From assembly GCA_949280815.1 (NCBI GenBank), contig CASDJM010000006.1, forward strand, positions 1 to 60,386: a stretch of 60,386 nucleotides of DNA. Reading direction: 5' to 3'. Below the pieces are notes generated by a model. The model was not told the DNA's origin and did not search any database. It worked only from the letters and a program-made list of their open reading frames with translations. This DNA is from an uncultured Clostridia bacterium. Lineage in GTDB: Bacteria; Bacillota; Clostridia; TANB77; CAG-508. A program made the translations under genes and the position numbers. Below, piece after piece: positions 44,670 to 52,256 of the stretch. Position 1 is the first letter of the stretch, and the number at the start of each line of letters is the position of its first letter.

Positions 44670-45302
44670 TTATTTATAAAGCAAAGTAATTTTATTGCCA
44701 TTTTTCTCAATAAACCCCTCTTCCTTTAGAAGCTTTAGTTCTCGCATCATAGCACTTCTATCTACACTTAAATAATCAGCTAAATCAGTCAAAGAAAAAG
44801 GCAAAGAAAAAGTTTTGCTTAAACTTCTAGTCGATAACATTGTGAAATAACCAATCAATTTGTCACGAGTAGACCTTTTAGTAAGTAATTCAATTCTCAT
44901 GTTTAAATCAGTAACTTTACTTAATATTAATTCTGGCAAATCTTCTGCCAACTCTTGATGAAATTTACAAGTAGTTCTACATTTCGTATGAATATCATTA
45001 TAACAATAGAAAAGGACTTCACATTTTTCGCGAGCTTCTACCAACAATTCGTTATTAGTCGTAATGGTATAGAATACTTCGCCAAAAACATCATTAGTAG
45101 AAAAATGTTCTACAATTGTTCTATTTCCATTTAAATCATAACGAACTAAATCTGCATTTCCATTTATTAAAATACAAAATTGATTTCTTTTTTTGATATA
45201 ACTAGTAATAACCTCATTTTTAGCAAAGATTTTCTTTTGTACTCTATGACAGCTGTTTTCGAATTTTTTGATTAGTTCTTCTATATTAAAATTAATATCC
45301 AT
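44670..45302 (-). CDS. Crp/Fnr-family regulator with clustered cysteines
   Basis: 210 residues, start at 45302 (MDINFNIEELIKKFE). The N-terminal part is a cyclic-nucleotide-binding-type beta roll (CILINGNADLVRYDLNGNRT, STNDVFGEVFY), then the long dimer helix and a winged helix-turn-helix (FSLTDLADYLSVDRSAMMREL). Four Cys around residues 94-111 (KCEVLFYCYNDIHTKC, then TTC) are spaced C-x5-C-x7-C-x3-C and could bind an iron-sulfur cluster or act as a redox switch. It is divergent from nrdD, and the same GTTGC-N4-GCAAC dyad lies in both promoters. It is probably an oxygen- or redox-responsive regulator (inference). Confidence 0.85.
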   Translation of the reverse strand: MDINFNIEELIKKFENSCHRVQKKIFAKNEVITSYIKKRNQFCILINGNADLVRYDLNGNRTIVEHFSTNDVFGEVFYTITTNNELLVEAREKCEVLFYCYNDIHTKCRTTCKFHQELAEDLPELILSKVTDLNMRIELLTKRSTRDKLIGYFTMLSTRSLSKTFSLPFSLTDLADYLSVDRSAMMRELKLLKEEGFIEKNGNKITLLYK

Positions 45303-45413
45303 TTTTATTTTCTCCTCTTACTATAAATGAATGATTATCTCTCGATATCTTCATTTTTCTTTGTTTTTTATTTTTATAATAAACATCTATTGTTTATATT
45401 AATAAGTGTATCT

Positions 45414-45443
45414 ATTATAACAGAAAAAAGTTGCAAATGCAAC
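45414..45443 (-). promoter_or_regulatory. Promoter of the Crp/Fnr gene overlapped by a GTTGC-N4-GCAAC dyad
   Basis: On the minus strand: -35 TTGCAT (45442-45437), 17-nt spacer, -10 TATAAT (45419-45414). The dyad GTTGC-N4-GCAAC (45430-45443) covers the -35, centred near -29.5, where binding would block RNA polymerase (autorepression, inference). Confidence 0.6.
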
Positions 45444-45472
45444 ATTGATTTAAATTCGATATCATATCTTAA

Positions 45473-45576
45473 ATGTTGATTTGTAACGTTCATTTATATT
45501 ATTTTGCAGATTGAGGTAGTTAGCCCTAGAGAATTTACTTCGTAGCTGTGAGACCAAAAATAATGTAAATCAACAT
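45473..45576. repeat. Element E3
   Basis: Core GAGGTAGTTAGCCCTAGAG ... CGTAGCTGTGAG is flanked by arms beginning ATGTTGATTT (from 45473) and ending AAATCAACAT (45576). The left arm is interrupted by 9 extra bases. It lies between the Crp/Fnr and nrdD promoters, in the 540-base gap that otherwise holds only the two promoter regions. Confidence 0.7.
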
Positions 45577-45767
45577 GAAGAAAATGACATGTAAAAGTAA
45601 TCATGATTTTTTTCTCTGTACCTAAAGGTATTACTTATCTGTAAGTTCGCTTAACGCTCGCACAGCTAAGGGCATCTCCAAAATTATTGTAACAAAACTG
45701 TAACATAAATGTAACATTCGACAAAAACTTACATCGAAGCTTGATTAGAAATTGGAAAAGTATGTTA

Positions 45768-45808
45768 GTTGCTTTTGCAACAGAAATTAAAAAATCTTTC
45801 TATATAAT
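45768..45808 (+). promoter_or_regulatory. nrdD promoter with GTTGC-N4-GCAAC activator site
   Basis: -10 TATAAT at 45803-45808 with no good -35 (ACAGAA). The dyad 45768-45781 is centred 28.5 bases before the first base of the -10, near -40.5, the class II position for Crp/Fnr activators. Confidence 0.6.
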
Positions 45809-45843
45809 AAAAACATACAAAAAAAGAAAGGGATGGAAGTTAC

Positions 45844-47970
45844 ATGAAAATCATTAAAAGAGATGGAAGAGCAGTAGACTATGATAGAGAAAAAATAAAA
45901 GTTGCGATTGAAAAGGCAAATAAAGAAGTAAGACCAAAAGAAAGAGCAACCAAAGAAGATGTCAAAAATATCATTGAATATATTGAAGAATTGAATAAGA
46001 AAAGAATGTTAGTAGAAGACATTCAAGATATTATAGAAGAAAAATTAATGGAAATTGGTAAATACGAATTATCCAAAAAATATATTGTATATCGTTATAC
46101 CAGAGCATTAGTCAGAAAACAGAATACAACAGATGAGTCAATTCTTGGTTTACTTAGAAACGAAAACAAAGAATTAGCAGAAGAAAATTCTAACAAAAAT
46201 ACTTTATTGGCTTCCACGCAAAGAGATTACATCGCAGGAGAAGTGTCAAGAGACTTAACGAAAAGATTATTATTGCCAGAAAAAATAGTCAAAGCAGACG
46301 AAGATGGCATTTTGCATTTTCATGATGCGGATTATTTTGTACAACCAATTTTTAATTGTTGTTTAATTAACATAGCAGATATGTTAGACAATGGAACTGT
46401 TATGAATGGAAAAATGATAGAAACACCAAAAAGTTTCCAAGTGGCATGTACCATAACCACGCAAATTATTGCAGCAGTAGCAAGCAATCAATATGGAGGA
46501 CAATCAGTAGATTTAATTCATTTAGGAAAATACTTAAGAAAGAGCTATGATAAATTTAAAGAAGAAATGCAAGAAAAATATAAAGGGAAAATACCAGAAG
46601 AAACAATAGAAGAGATTGTGGAAGATAGGCTAAAATCAGAATTAAGAGCAGGTGTACAAACCATTCAATATCAAATCAACACTTTAATGACGACCAATGG
46701 ACAATCACCTTTTGTAACTTTATTCTTACATTTGGAAAAAGATGACCCATATATCAAAGAAAATGCGATGATTATTGAGGAAGTTATGAAACAAAGGCTA
46801 GAAGGTATTAAAAATAACAAAGGTGTTTATGTGACACCAGCTTTCCCAAAGCTAGTTTATGTATTGGACGAATTCAATAATTTAACAGGGGGAGAGTATG
46901 ACTATCTAACAAAATTAGCAGTAAAATGTTCCGCTAAAAGAATGTATCCAGATTATATTTCTGCTAAAAAGATGCGTGAAAATTATGAAGGAAATGTATT
47001 TAGTCCAATGGGATGTCGAAGCTTTTTATCACCATGGAAGGACGAAAAAGGAAACTATCAATTTGAAGGAAGATTTAATCAAGGAGTCGTAAGTATTAAT
47101 TTACCACAAGTCGGAATTGTAGCAGATGGAGATGAAGAAAAATTTTGGGAAGAATTAGATGAAAGATTAGAACTATGCAAAGAAGCTTTAATGTGTAGAC
47201 ATTATGCTTTATTAGGAACCAAATCAGACATCAGTCCAATCCATTGGCAATATGGAGCAATTGCACGTTTAGAAAAAGGCGAAACGATAGATAAATTGCT
47301 ATTTGGAGGGTATTCAACTATGTCATTAGGATACATTGGACTATATGAAGTAACGAAATTAATGACAGGGGAATCTCAAACCACAGAAAAAGGACATCAA
47401 TTTGCTCAAAAATTGATGAAATATTTAAGAGCAACAACGGATAAATGGAAGAAAGAAACAAATATTGGATTTGCTTTATATGGCACACCAGCAGAAAGTT
47501 TATGCTATAAATTTGCCAGAATAGATAAAGAAAAATTTGGAACTATTAAAGATGTAACAGATAAAGGATTTTATACCAATTCTTATCATGTTGATGTAAG
47601 GGAGAAAATAGATGCTTTTGATAAGCTAACATTTGAAAGTGAATTCCAAAAAATATCTTCTGGTGGTTCTATTTCATACATTGAAATACCAAATATGAAT
47701 AAAAATTTAGAAGCTTTAGAAACAGTTGTAAAATTTATCTATGATAATATTCAGTATGCAGAATTTAATACGAAATCAGATTTCTGCCATGAATGTGGAT
47801 TTGATGGAGAAATTATCATTAATAAAGATAATAAATGGGAATGTCCGAACTGTAAGAATAAAGACCATAATAAGATGACAGTGGTACGAAGAACTTGTGG
47901 CTACTTGGGAGAAAATTTCTGGAATGTGGGAAAGACAAAAGAAATTAGACAAAGAGTAATGCATTTGTAA
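45844..47970 (+). CDS. nrdD: Anaerobic ribonucleoside-triphosphate reductase (class III)
   Basis: 708 residues, ATG 45844 behind AAAGGGATGGAAG. It makes deoxyribonucleotides without oxygen, using a glycyl radical. An N-terminal ATP-cone (MKIIKRDGRAVDYDREKIKV) is followed by the catalytic barrel (CCLINIADML near residue 174; PMGCRSFLSPW near 396), a C-terminal zinc site (CHECGFDGE, CPNC) and the glycyl radical loop RRTCGYLGENFW. The activase gene nrdG is not next to it; it must lie elsewhere. It is divergent from a Crp/Fnr gene that likely controls it. Confidence 0.95.
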   Translation: MKIIKRDGRAVDYDREKIKVAIEKANKEVRPKERATKEDVKNIIEYIEELNKKRMLVEDIQDIIEEKLMEIGKYELSKKYIVYRYTRALVRKQNTTDESILGLLRNENKELAEENSNKNTLLASTQRDYIAGEVSRDLTKRLLLPEKIVKADEDGILHFHDADYFVQPIFNCCLINIADMLDNGTVMNGKMIETPKSFQVACTITTQIIAAVASNQYGGQSVDLIHLGKYLRKSYDKFKEEMQEKYKGKIPEETIEEIVEDRLKSELRAGVQTIQYQINTLMTTNGQSPFVTLFLHLEKDDPYIKENAMIIEEVMKQRLEGIKNNKGVYVTPAFPKLVYVLDEFNNLTGGEYDYLTKLAVKCSAKRMYPDYISAKKMRENYEGNVFSPMGCRSFLSPWKDEKGNYQFEGRFNQGVVSINLPQVGIVADGDEEKFWEELDERLELCKEALMCRHYALLGTKSDISPIHWQYGAIARLEKGETIDKLLFGGYSTMSLGYIGLYEVTKLMTGESQTTEKGHQFAQKLMKYLRATTDKWKKETNIGFALYGTPAESLCYKFARIDKEKFGTIKDVTDKGFYTNSYHVDVREKIDAFDKLTFESEFQKISSGGSISYIEIPNMNKNLEALETVVKFIYDNIQYAEFNTKSDFCHECGFDGEIIINKDNKWECPNCKNKDHNKMTVVRRTCGYLGENFWNVGKTKEIRQRVMHL

Positions 47971-47972
47971 AA

Positions 47973-48021
47973 TGTCCCCACTGGTTCCGGGATAAAATGG
48001 GGACACCAGGATAAAGTGGGG
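47973..48021. repeat. Family B single arm B5
   Basis: One complete 33-bp B arm (47973-48005), followed by a degenerate partial copy (AGGATAAAGTGGGGAC). It lies between nrdD and the next gene. Confidence 0.75.
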
Positions 48022-48042
48022 ACAACAACAAAGGAGGATAAA

Positions 48043-48372
48043 ATGGAACGAAAAGAAATTATAAAGTATTGCTTAGAACTATCCAATACTTATGAAGATT
48101 ATCCATTTCCAAATGATGAAATTTCTGTGACGATGAAACATCTTAGTAACAATAAATGGTTTGCATTAATTATGAATGTAAACGACAAGCTATATCTTAA
48201 TGTAAAGACAAAACCAGAGTATTCAGAGTTACTAAGGAATACCTATGAATATATTATTCCAGCTTATCATATGAATAAGGAACATTGGAATACAATTATT
48301 GTAGATGAAGAGGTTGATAGCGATATTGTGAAAGAACTAATTGTGCAAAGCTATGAATTGACAAAGAAATAG
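48043..48372 (+). CDS. MmcQ/YjbR family protein
   Basis: ATG 48043 behind AAAGGAGG; 109 residues. Pattern of the MmcQ/YjbR (CyaY-like fold) family: SNTYEDYPFPNDEISVTMKH, KWFALIM and LYLNVKTKPEYSELLR, then PAYHMNKEHWNTIIVD (the HMNK-HW motif). These small proteins are often called DNA-binding, but the function is not established. Confidence 0.85.
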   Translation: MERKEIIKYCLELSNTYEDYPFPNDEISVTMKHLSNNKWFALIMNVNDKLYLNVKTKPEYSELLRNTYEYIIPAYHMNKEHWNTIIVDEEVDSDIVKELIVQSYELTKK

Positions 48373-48441
48373 AAAAGAAGTCAGTCATATATATTAAATA
48401 GTTACTTATATTTTGAAGTTATAATTTTTGAAATATTGAAA

Positions 48442-48470
48442 TTGCCAAGAGGGATAGACCTTCTTGGCAA
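48442..48470. repeat. Short family D hairpin D2
   Basis: TTGCCAAGA and its complement around an 11-base loop that retains GGGATAGACC, matching the D layer of B3 (GGGGATGGACC). It sits between converging genes and may terminate gatD transcripts. Confidence 0.55.
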
Positions 48471-48483
48471 AAATAATAGATAT

Positions 48484-49235
48484 TTAAGAATTTGTATTCA
48501 GGAATTTACTTAATAATTGTTCTCTACATTTATTTTCAAACTCATCATTTAAAGGCTCTAAAATGATATTTTCCTCATATTTTCGATTAAGACAATACTT
48601 AATGATATAATCAGTAAGTTCGGGATTTTTGGAAAGTAGGGGACCATGTAAATAAGTTGCAATGACATTGTCCTGAAAAAATCCTTCCCCGAGAGTCTTC
48701 AAATTGATTACCATTTCCAGACAGTACAGTACCAAAAGAAGTAGTAATGTCGAAAGTTTGTCCACCATGATTTTCAAAACCAATAATTTTTGTTTTTTTA
48801 TCATTTAAATTTGCTTCAATCACAATATTTCCGATACATCTTTTTTTTCTATCGTTAATAGCTTCTGTATAATAATCAAAAATCTCTAATCCAGGAATCA
48901 TATTGCCTTCCACATCTTTATAGTATTTACCAAATAATTGGTAAGCACCACAGATTAATAAGAAAAAGACACCAGCATCAATTGCTTCCTGAATAGAATC
49001 TTTGTATTGAATTAAATCTTGAGCCAAAATTCCTTGTTCTTGGTCAGCACCTCCGACCAGCAAAAACCAAATCATAGCTTTTAAAGTCAGGAGGAGTATC
49101 ACCAATGGAATAAGTTTCAATTATGGCTTTGAATCCGCGTTGTTCTAAGCGATAATGTAAAACTTGAATGTTTCCAAAATCTCCATATAATTCTAAAATA
49201 TCTGGATATAAATATAATATTTTTAATTCTTTCAT
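48484..49235 (-). CDS. gatD: Lipid II isoglutaminyl synthase, glutaminase subunit GatD, with two +1 CGG recoding sites
   Basis: Start at 49235 (MKELKILYLYPDILELYGDF). Read with +1 steps at 49055 and 48691 the product is 249 residues, the normal GatD length. GatD releases ammonia from glutamine for MurT, which amidates the Glu of lipid II. Class I glutaminase marks: LVFAG, break, GGADQEQ; nucleophile LLICGAYQLFG; then GNGNQFEDS, break, GEGFFQDNVIATYLHGPLL with the catalytic His. The first break removes Cys and His in the zero frame, the second removes the His. murT lies 10 bases upstream on the same strand. Everything outside the two CGG sites is intact. Confidence 0.9.
48688..48691 (-). other. 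gatD: CGG(G) +1 recoding site, gatD site 2
   Basis: Minus strand zero frame: GAC TCT CGG GGA AGG ATT. The +1 reading TCT (C) GGG GAA GGA TTT gives S-G-E-G-F, leading into the catalytic ATYLHGPLL segment. This site has GGG as the resumed glycine codon. Confidence 0.85.
49052..49055 (-). other. gatD: CGG(A) +1 recoding site, gatD site 1
   Basis: Minus strand zero frame: GCT GGT CGG AGG TGC TGA. The +1 reading GGT (C) GGA GGT GCT GAC CAA GAA gives G-G-G-A-D-Q-E, the conserved start of the glutaminase domain. Confidence 0.9.
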
Positions 49236-49245
49236 AGCTTCTCCT

Positions 49246-50562
49246 TTATTTTAGTTTTAAAATTTCATTTCTAGTTGGTTGTAAAGAGGTATAGTTAGCA
49301 ATGACATATTTTTTGACATCAGTTTGATAAAATTTTTCTACTGCTTCGTGCAAGTCTAAATAGGGTTCAATTTTATCGATAGGGAATCCAGCTGTTTTAA
49401 TTCGAATGGCGATGTCATAGGCACGAGTGCCAGATGTGACAATTCTTGTTACATGGTTTAAGGTGTCAAAGTTGATATCCCAAATCCACGATACATCGCG
49501 TCCATCTGCAAGATTGTCATTTAAGACGAATAATAATTCTTTATCTTCTTCATCTTCATTTAAAATTCTTAGACTAACATTACTACCAGTTGGGTTTTTA
49601 GCTAAGTTGATGATGGTTGGAATGCCTTTTATTTCGAGTTCTTCCAATCGACCATTGTTTAAGACAAAACTTGACAACGCTTTTTGTATAATTTCCGTAT
49701 CAATGTGGTATAAGCTGGCACAAGCGACCACAGCAACAAAGTTATAAATATTATAAATACTATTAAATCTAGTTTGATAAGTAGTTTCATTAATAGCAAA
49801 AGTATGATTTTTTAAATTAATGTTAGTTGCAAGTTTATAAATTTCATTATCTCCATAATTGCAATTCGGACATTTGAATTTTCCAATGTGAGAATACTGA
49901 TAGTATTCATATTCAATACGAGTGTTACAGAAAGGACAAAATTTTCCTTCTCCAGCTTCTTTCATATCATCAGTTGCATAGTCATATTTTTCAACACTAA
50001 AGTAATATACATTATGATTTTCTGGGTTAGCTTGTCCAAGTCTTGCTACATTTGGATCATCATTGTTTAGTATTAAATTTCCTGTGTAAGTTTTTAAAAA
50101 TTCTTGAATTCTTAAAATTAAGGATTCTACTTCACCATTTCGATCTAACTGGTCACGGAAAAAGTCAAGAACGACCAGAGTATCTAATTTTAAATCTTTA
50201 AAAATGACTGGCACATAGCCTTCGTCTACTTCAAATACTAAATAATCAGCTTTTACTTTACCAGTTAAAGTACAATTTTTTAGGATAGTGGATAAAATAC
50301 CAGTTTCCATATTGTTTCCTTCGATATTACTAATTACTTTCTTATCAGCTGTTTTAAAAACATGTCCAATGGCATTGTTTGTCATAGTTTTACCATTAGT
50401 TGCTGTTACTGCTATAATAGGACAATCAATTTTGAAATATTGAAATATTTGAGGGTTCCAGTCGTAGGCTATTTTTCCTAAAAAGTTACCACCGTTTTTG
50501 CCTGCTATTTTTAATCCAAAGTGTAAGATTTTCATGGCTAATAAAATAAAAAAGTTTTTCAT
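49246..50562 (-). CDS. murT: Lipid II isoglutaminyl synthase, Mur-ligase subunit MurT
   Basis: 438 residues, start at 50562 (MKNFFILLAMKILHFGLK). Visible: Mur ligase P-loop AVTATNGKTMTNN (residues about 52-64), LVVLDFFRDQLDRNGE, a Cys4 zinc ribbon (CPFCNTRIEYE...FKCPNCNYG, about 205-235) typical of MurT, and the DUF1727 C-terminal domain (NPTGSNVSLRIL, LNDNLADGRDVSWIWD). With GatD it amidates lipid II at D-Glu, needed for efficient peptidoglycan cross-linking. First gene of a two-gene operon. Confidence 0.95.
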   Translation of the reverse strand: MKNFFILLAMKILHFGLKIAGKNGGNFLGKIAYDWNPQIFQYFKIDCPIIAVTATNGKTMTNNAIGHVFKTADKKVISNIEGNNMETGILSTILKNCTLTGKVKADYLVFEVDEGYVPVIFKDLKLDTLVVLDFFRDQLDRNGEVESLILRIQEFLKTYTGNLILNNDDPNVARLGQANPENHNVYYFSVEKYDYATDDMKEAGEGKFCPFCNTRIEYEYYQYSHIGKFKCPNCNYGDNEIYKLATNINLKNHTFAINETTYQTRFNSIYNIYNFVAVVACASLYHIDTEIIQKALSSFVLNNGRLEELEIKGIPTIINLAKNPTGSNVSLRILNEDEEDKELLFVLNDNLADGRDVSWIWDINFDTLNHVTRIVTSGTRAYDIAIRIKTAGFPIDKIEPYLDLHEAVEKFYQTDVKKYVIANYTSLQPTRNEILKLK

Positions 50563-50645
50563 ATTTAATCTTAGTCCTTTCTTAAAGAAATTTGTTGAAA
50601 AAATTGTGATTGCTTTTCAACTTTTTATTCCCTTGATTTTGGAAC

Positions 50646-50673
50646 ATTATATCATAAGAAAAAAAAATGGACA
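50646..50673 (-). promoter_or_regulatory. Promoter of murT-gatD
   Basis: On the minus strand TTGTCC (50673-50668), 16-nt spacer, TATAAT (50651-50646), about 85 bases before the murT start. Confidence 0.5.
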
Positions 50674-50728
50674 ATAAAATTCAACTTATTCTTTTAAGCT
50701 TAGTATTTTTTAGTTTTCGTAGTAGTTG

Positions 50729-50789
50729 TTACTGTTCAGCCTTGCTTTCTCACTAAAAAGAAAAGAGCAAGGCTGACTAGTAGCAGTAA
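50729..50789. terminator. Long imperfect hairpin in the 50.6-51.1 kb gap
   Basis: TTACTG and TCAGCCTTGCT pair with AGCAAGGCTGA and CAGTAA around a 19-base loop. It lies in a 583-base gene-free stretch between divergent genes; the stem resembles a terminator left by a lost gene. Apart from this and two promoters I see nothing in the gap. Confidence 0.45.
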
Positions 50790-51098
50790 AATTATTGAAT
50801 AATGTGAATTGTTTGTGAAAAAGGTTGACTTCTTCAAAGGTATATTTTAGAATAACAATATCATTAATTTCCCAAATTTATTAAGTTCAGTTTAGATATG
50901 CATATATTAAAATTTTATTTCTGAAGATTTCAAAATAAACCAAAAATAAATAATGAATATAAGAACAACAGTGGCATGATTAAAATATCTTGACCTTTTA
51001 GAGTGTATTTTATGCCATGCCTGTTAGTTGCTTGCGAAAATTTCGTATATATTTTCTGTGATAAGAAAAAAAATAATAACTTTACTGAAAAATAAATA

Positions 51099-51127
51099 TT
51101 GACAAACAAATAAAAATAATATACAAT
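51099..51127 (+). promoter_or_regulatory. Promoter of the Rpn-type nuclease gene
   Basis: TTGACA (51099-51104), 17-nt spacer, TACAAT (51122-51127), 18 bases before the start codon. Confidence 0.7.
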
Positions 51128-51145
51128 ACAGAAAGAAGGGATTGT

Positions 51146-51997
51146 TTGAAATTTATTACTTATCGACAATATATTGAATACTTAAAAAACAATAAAAACA
51201 TGAAATTAAAAGAAAAAGATGTTGCTTATAAAATTCCTGATTTAGAGAAAAACCAAATTAATAATCAAGAAAGAATCGAAGAAATTAACAAAAAACATGA
51301 CAAAATGTTTCGTAATATTTTAAGTAGAAAAAAAGAAATGATAAACTTTTTAAATGAATTTTTAGCATTAAAAGAAAAGATAAAGCTAGAACAACTTACA
51401 CAATGTCATACCGATTTCATAACCAAACAATACAAAGAAAAACATTCGAATCTTATTTATAAATTAAAGCAGAAACCAGTTTATTTTTTAGTGGAGCATC
51501 AAAGTACAATAGACCAAGATATGCCATTAAGAATATGGGAATATGTGGGTCAAATTATGCGAAAAGAAAGTATTGTGCAGAAAACGTATTTAAGAAAAGA
51601 TAAAGTTTATCCAGTTGTAGTGCCAATTATCATTTATACTGGATTTCAGAAATGGAAAGCCCAGACGAATTTTTCACAAAGTCAGTATCAATCACGAAAT
51701 TACAAAGATTATGAAATTAATCTAGAATATAATTTGATAGCAGTACAGGATTATACATTAGAAGAATTATTGGAGAAAAGAACTTTATTTGGCAGTATTA
51801 TGATAATTGAAAAGTGTAGAGAGGCAGAAGAATTAAACCGACAAATTAATAAAATCGTAGAAGTCATTGATGATTCAAAAGATTTGGAAGCATTAGCAGA
51901 AATTATTTCTAATATTATAGTGTTTCGTATTGGTCAGGAAAAGGCAAAAGAAATACTAGAAAAAATAAGGAGAAAAGGAGAATTAATTTCTTCCTAA
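51146..51997 (+). CDS. Rpn-family recombination-promoting nuclease (PD-(D/E)XK, transposase_31-like)
   Basis: 283 residues from TTG 51146 behind AGAAGGG; an ATG at 51200 (MKLKEKDVAYK) is an alternative. The central part reads HDKMFRNILSRKKEMINFL, KPVYFLVEHQSTIDQDMPLR (the PD-(D/E)XK region; E-H-Q at the catalytic motif), PVVVPIIIYTG and a C-terminal helical tail. The family (PF04754) was once called transposase but acts as a DNA nuclease that stimulates recombination; some members belong to phage defence. It has its own strong promoter and is monocistronic. Confidence 0.8.
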   Translation: MKFITYRQYIEYLKNNKNMKLKEKDVAYKIPDLEKNQINNQERIEEINKKHDKMFRNILSRKKEMINFLNEFLALKEKIKLEQLTQCHTDFITKQYKEKHSNLIYKLKQKPVYFLVEHQSTIDQDMPLRIWEYVGQIMRKESIVQKTYLRKDKVYPVVVPIIIYTGFQKWKAQTNFSQSQYQSRNYKDYEINLEYNLIAVQDYTLEELLEKRTLFGSIMIIEKCREAEELNRQINKIVEVIDDSKDLEALAEIISNIIVFRIGQEKAKEILEKIRRKGELISS

Positions 51998-52071
51998 TAC
52001 TATATACTACTTTATAAAAAAACATAATAAACTTTTGAATGTGCTGAGAATAGAACAGTAGCAAATAGTCA

Positions 52072-52099
52072 ACCGAATATTAAATATTCGGTCTTTTTC
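52072..52099 (+). terminator. Terminator of the Rpn-type gene
   Basis: ACCGAATATT / AATATTCGGT perfect inverted repeat followed by CTTTTTC. Confidence 0.65.
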
Positions 52100-52256
52100 T
52101 ATTGTAAAATGAGCAAAAGTATAGTAAAATGGAGGCAGAGTTGAAAGTAGAAAAATAATAAATTTTTGCAGACAAACAATTAAATGTGAGTTGAATGCTA
52201 AATATTAAATTTTATAAAATATTAATCAGCCCACTAAGGAAGGAATAAAATGAAAA

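Noticed and set aside
6685..49055. Reassignment of CGG to another amino acid (Trp or Gln, as known in some bacteria)
   Set aside because: A changed meaning of a triplet cannot repair a reading frame; the downstream sequence is in +1 in all eight cases.
6685..49055. Sequencing or assembly error explaining the extra C
   Set aside because: Not excluded without reads, but the error would have to know the reading frame: many out-of-frame CGG in intact genes carry no extra base.
51146..51997. Rpn-type gene as an insertion sequence
   Set aside because: No terminal inverted repeats or target duplication around it; it has its own promoter and terminator.
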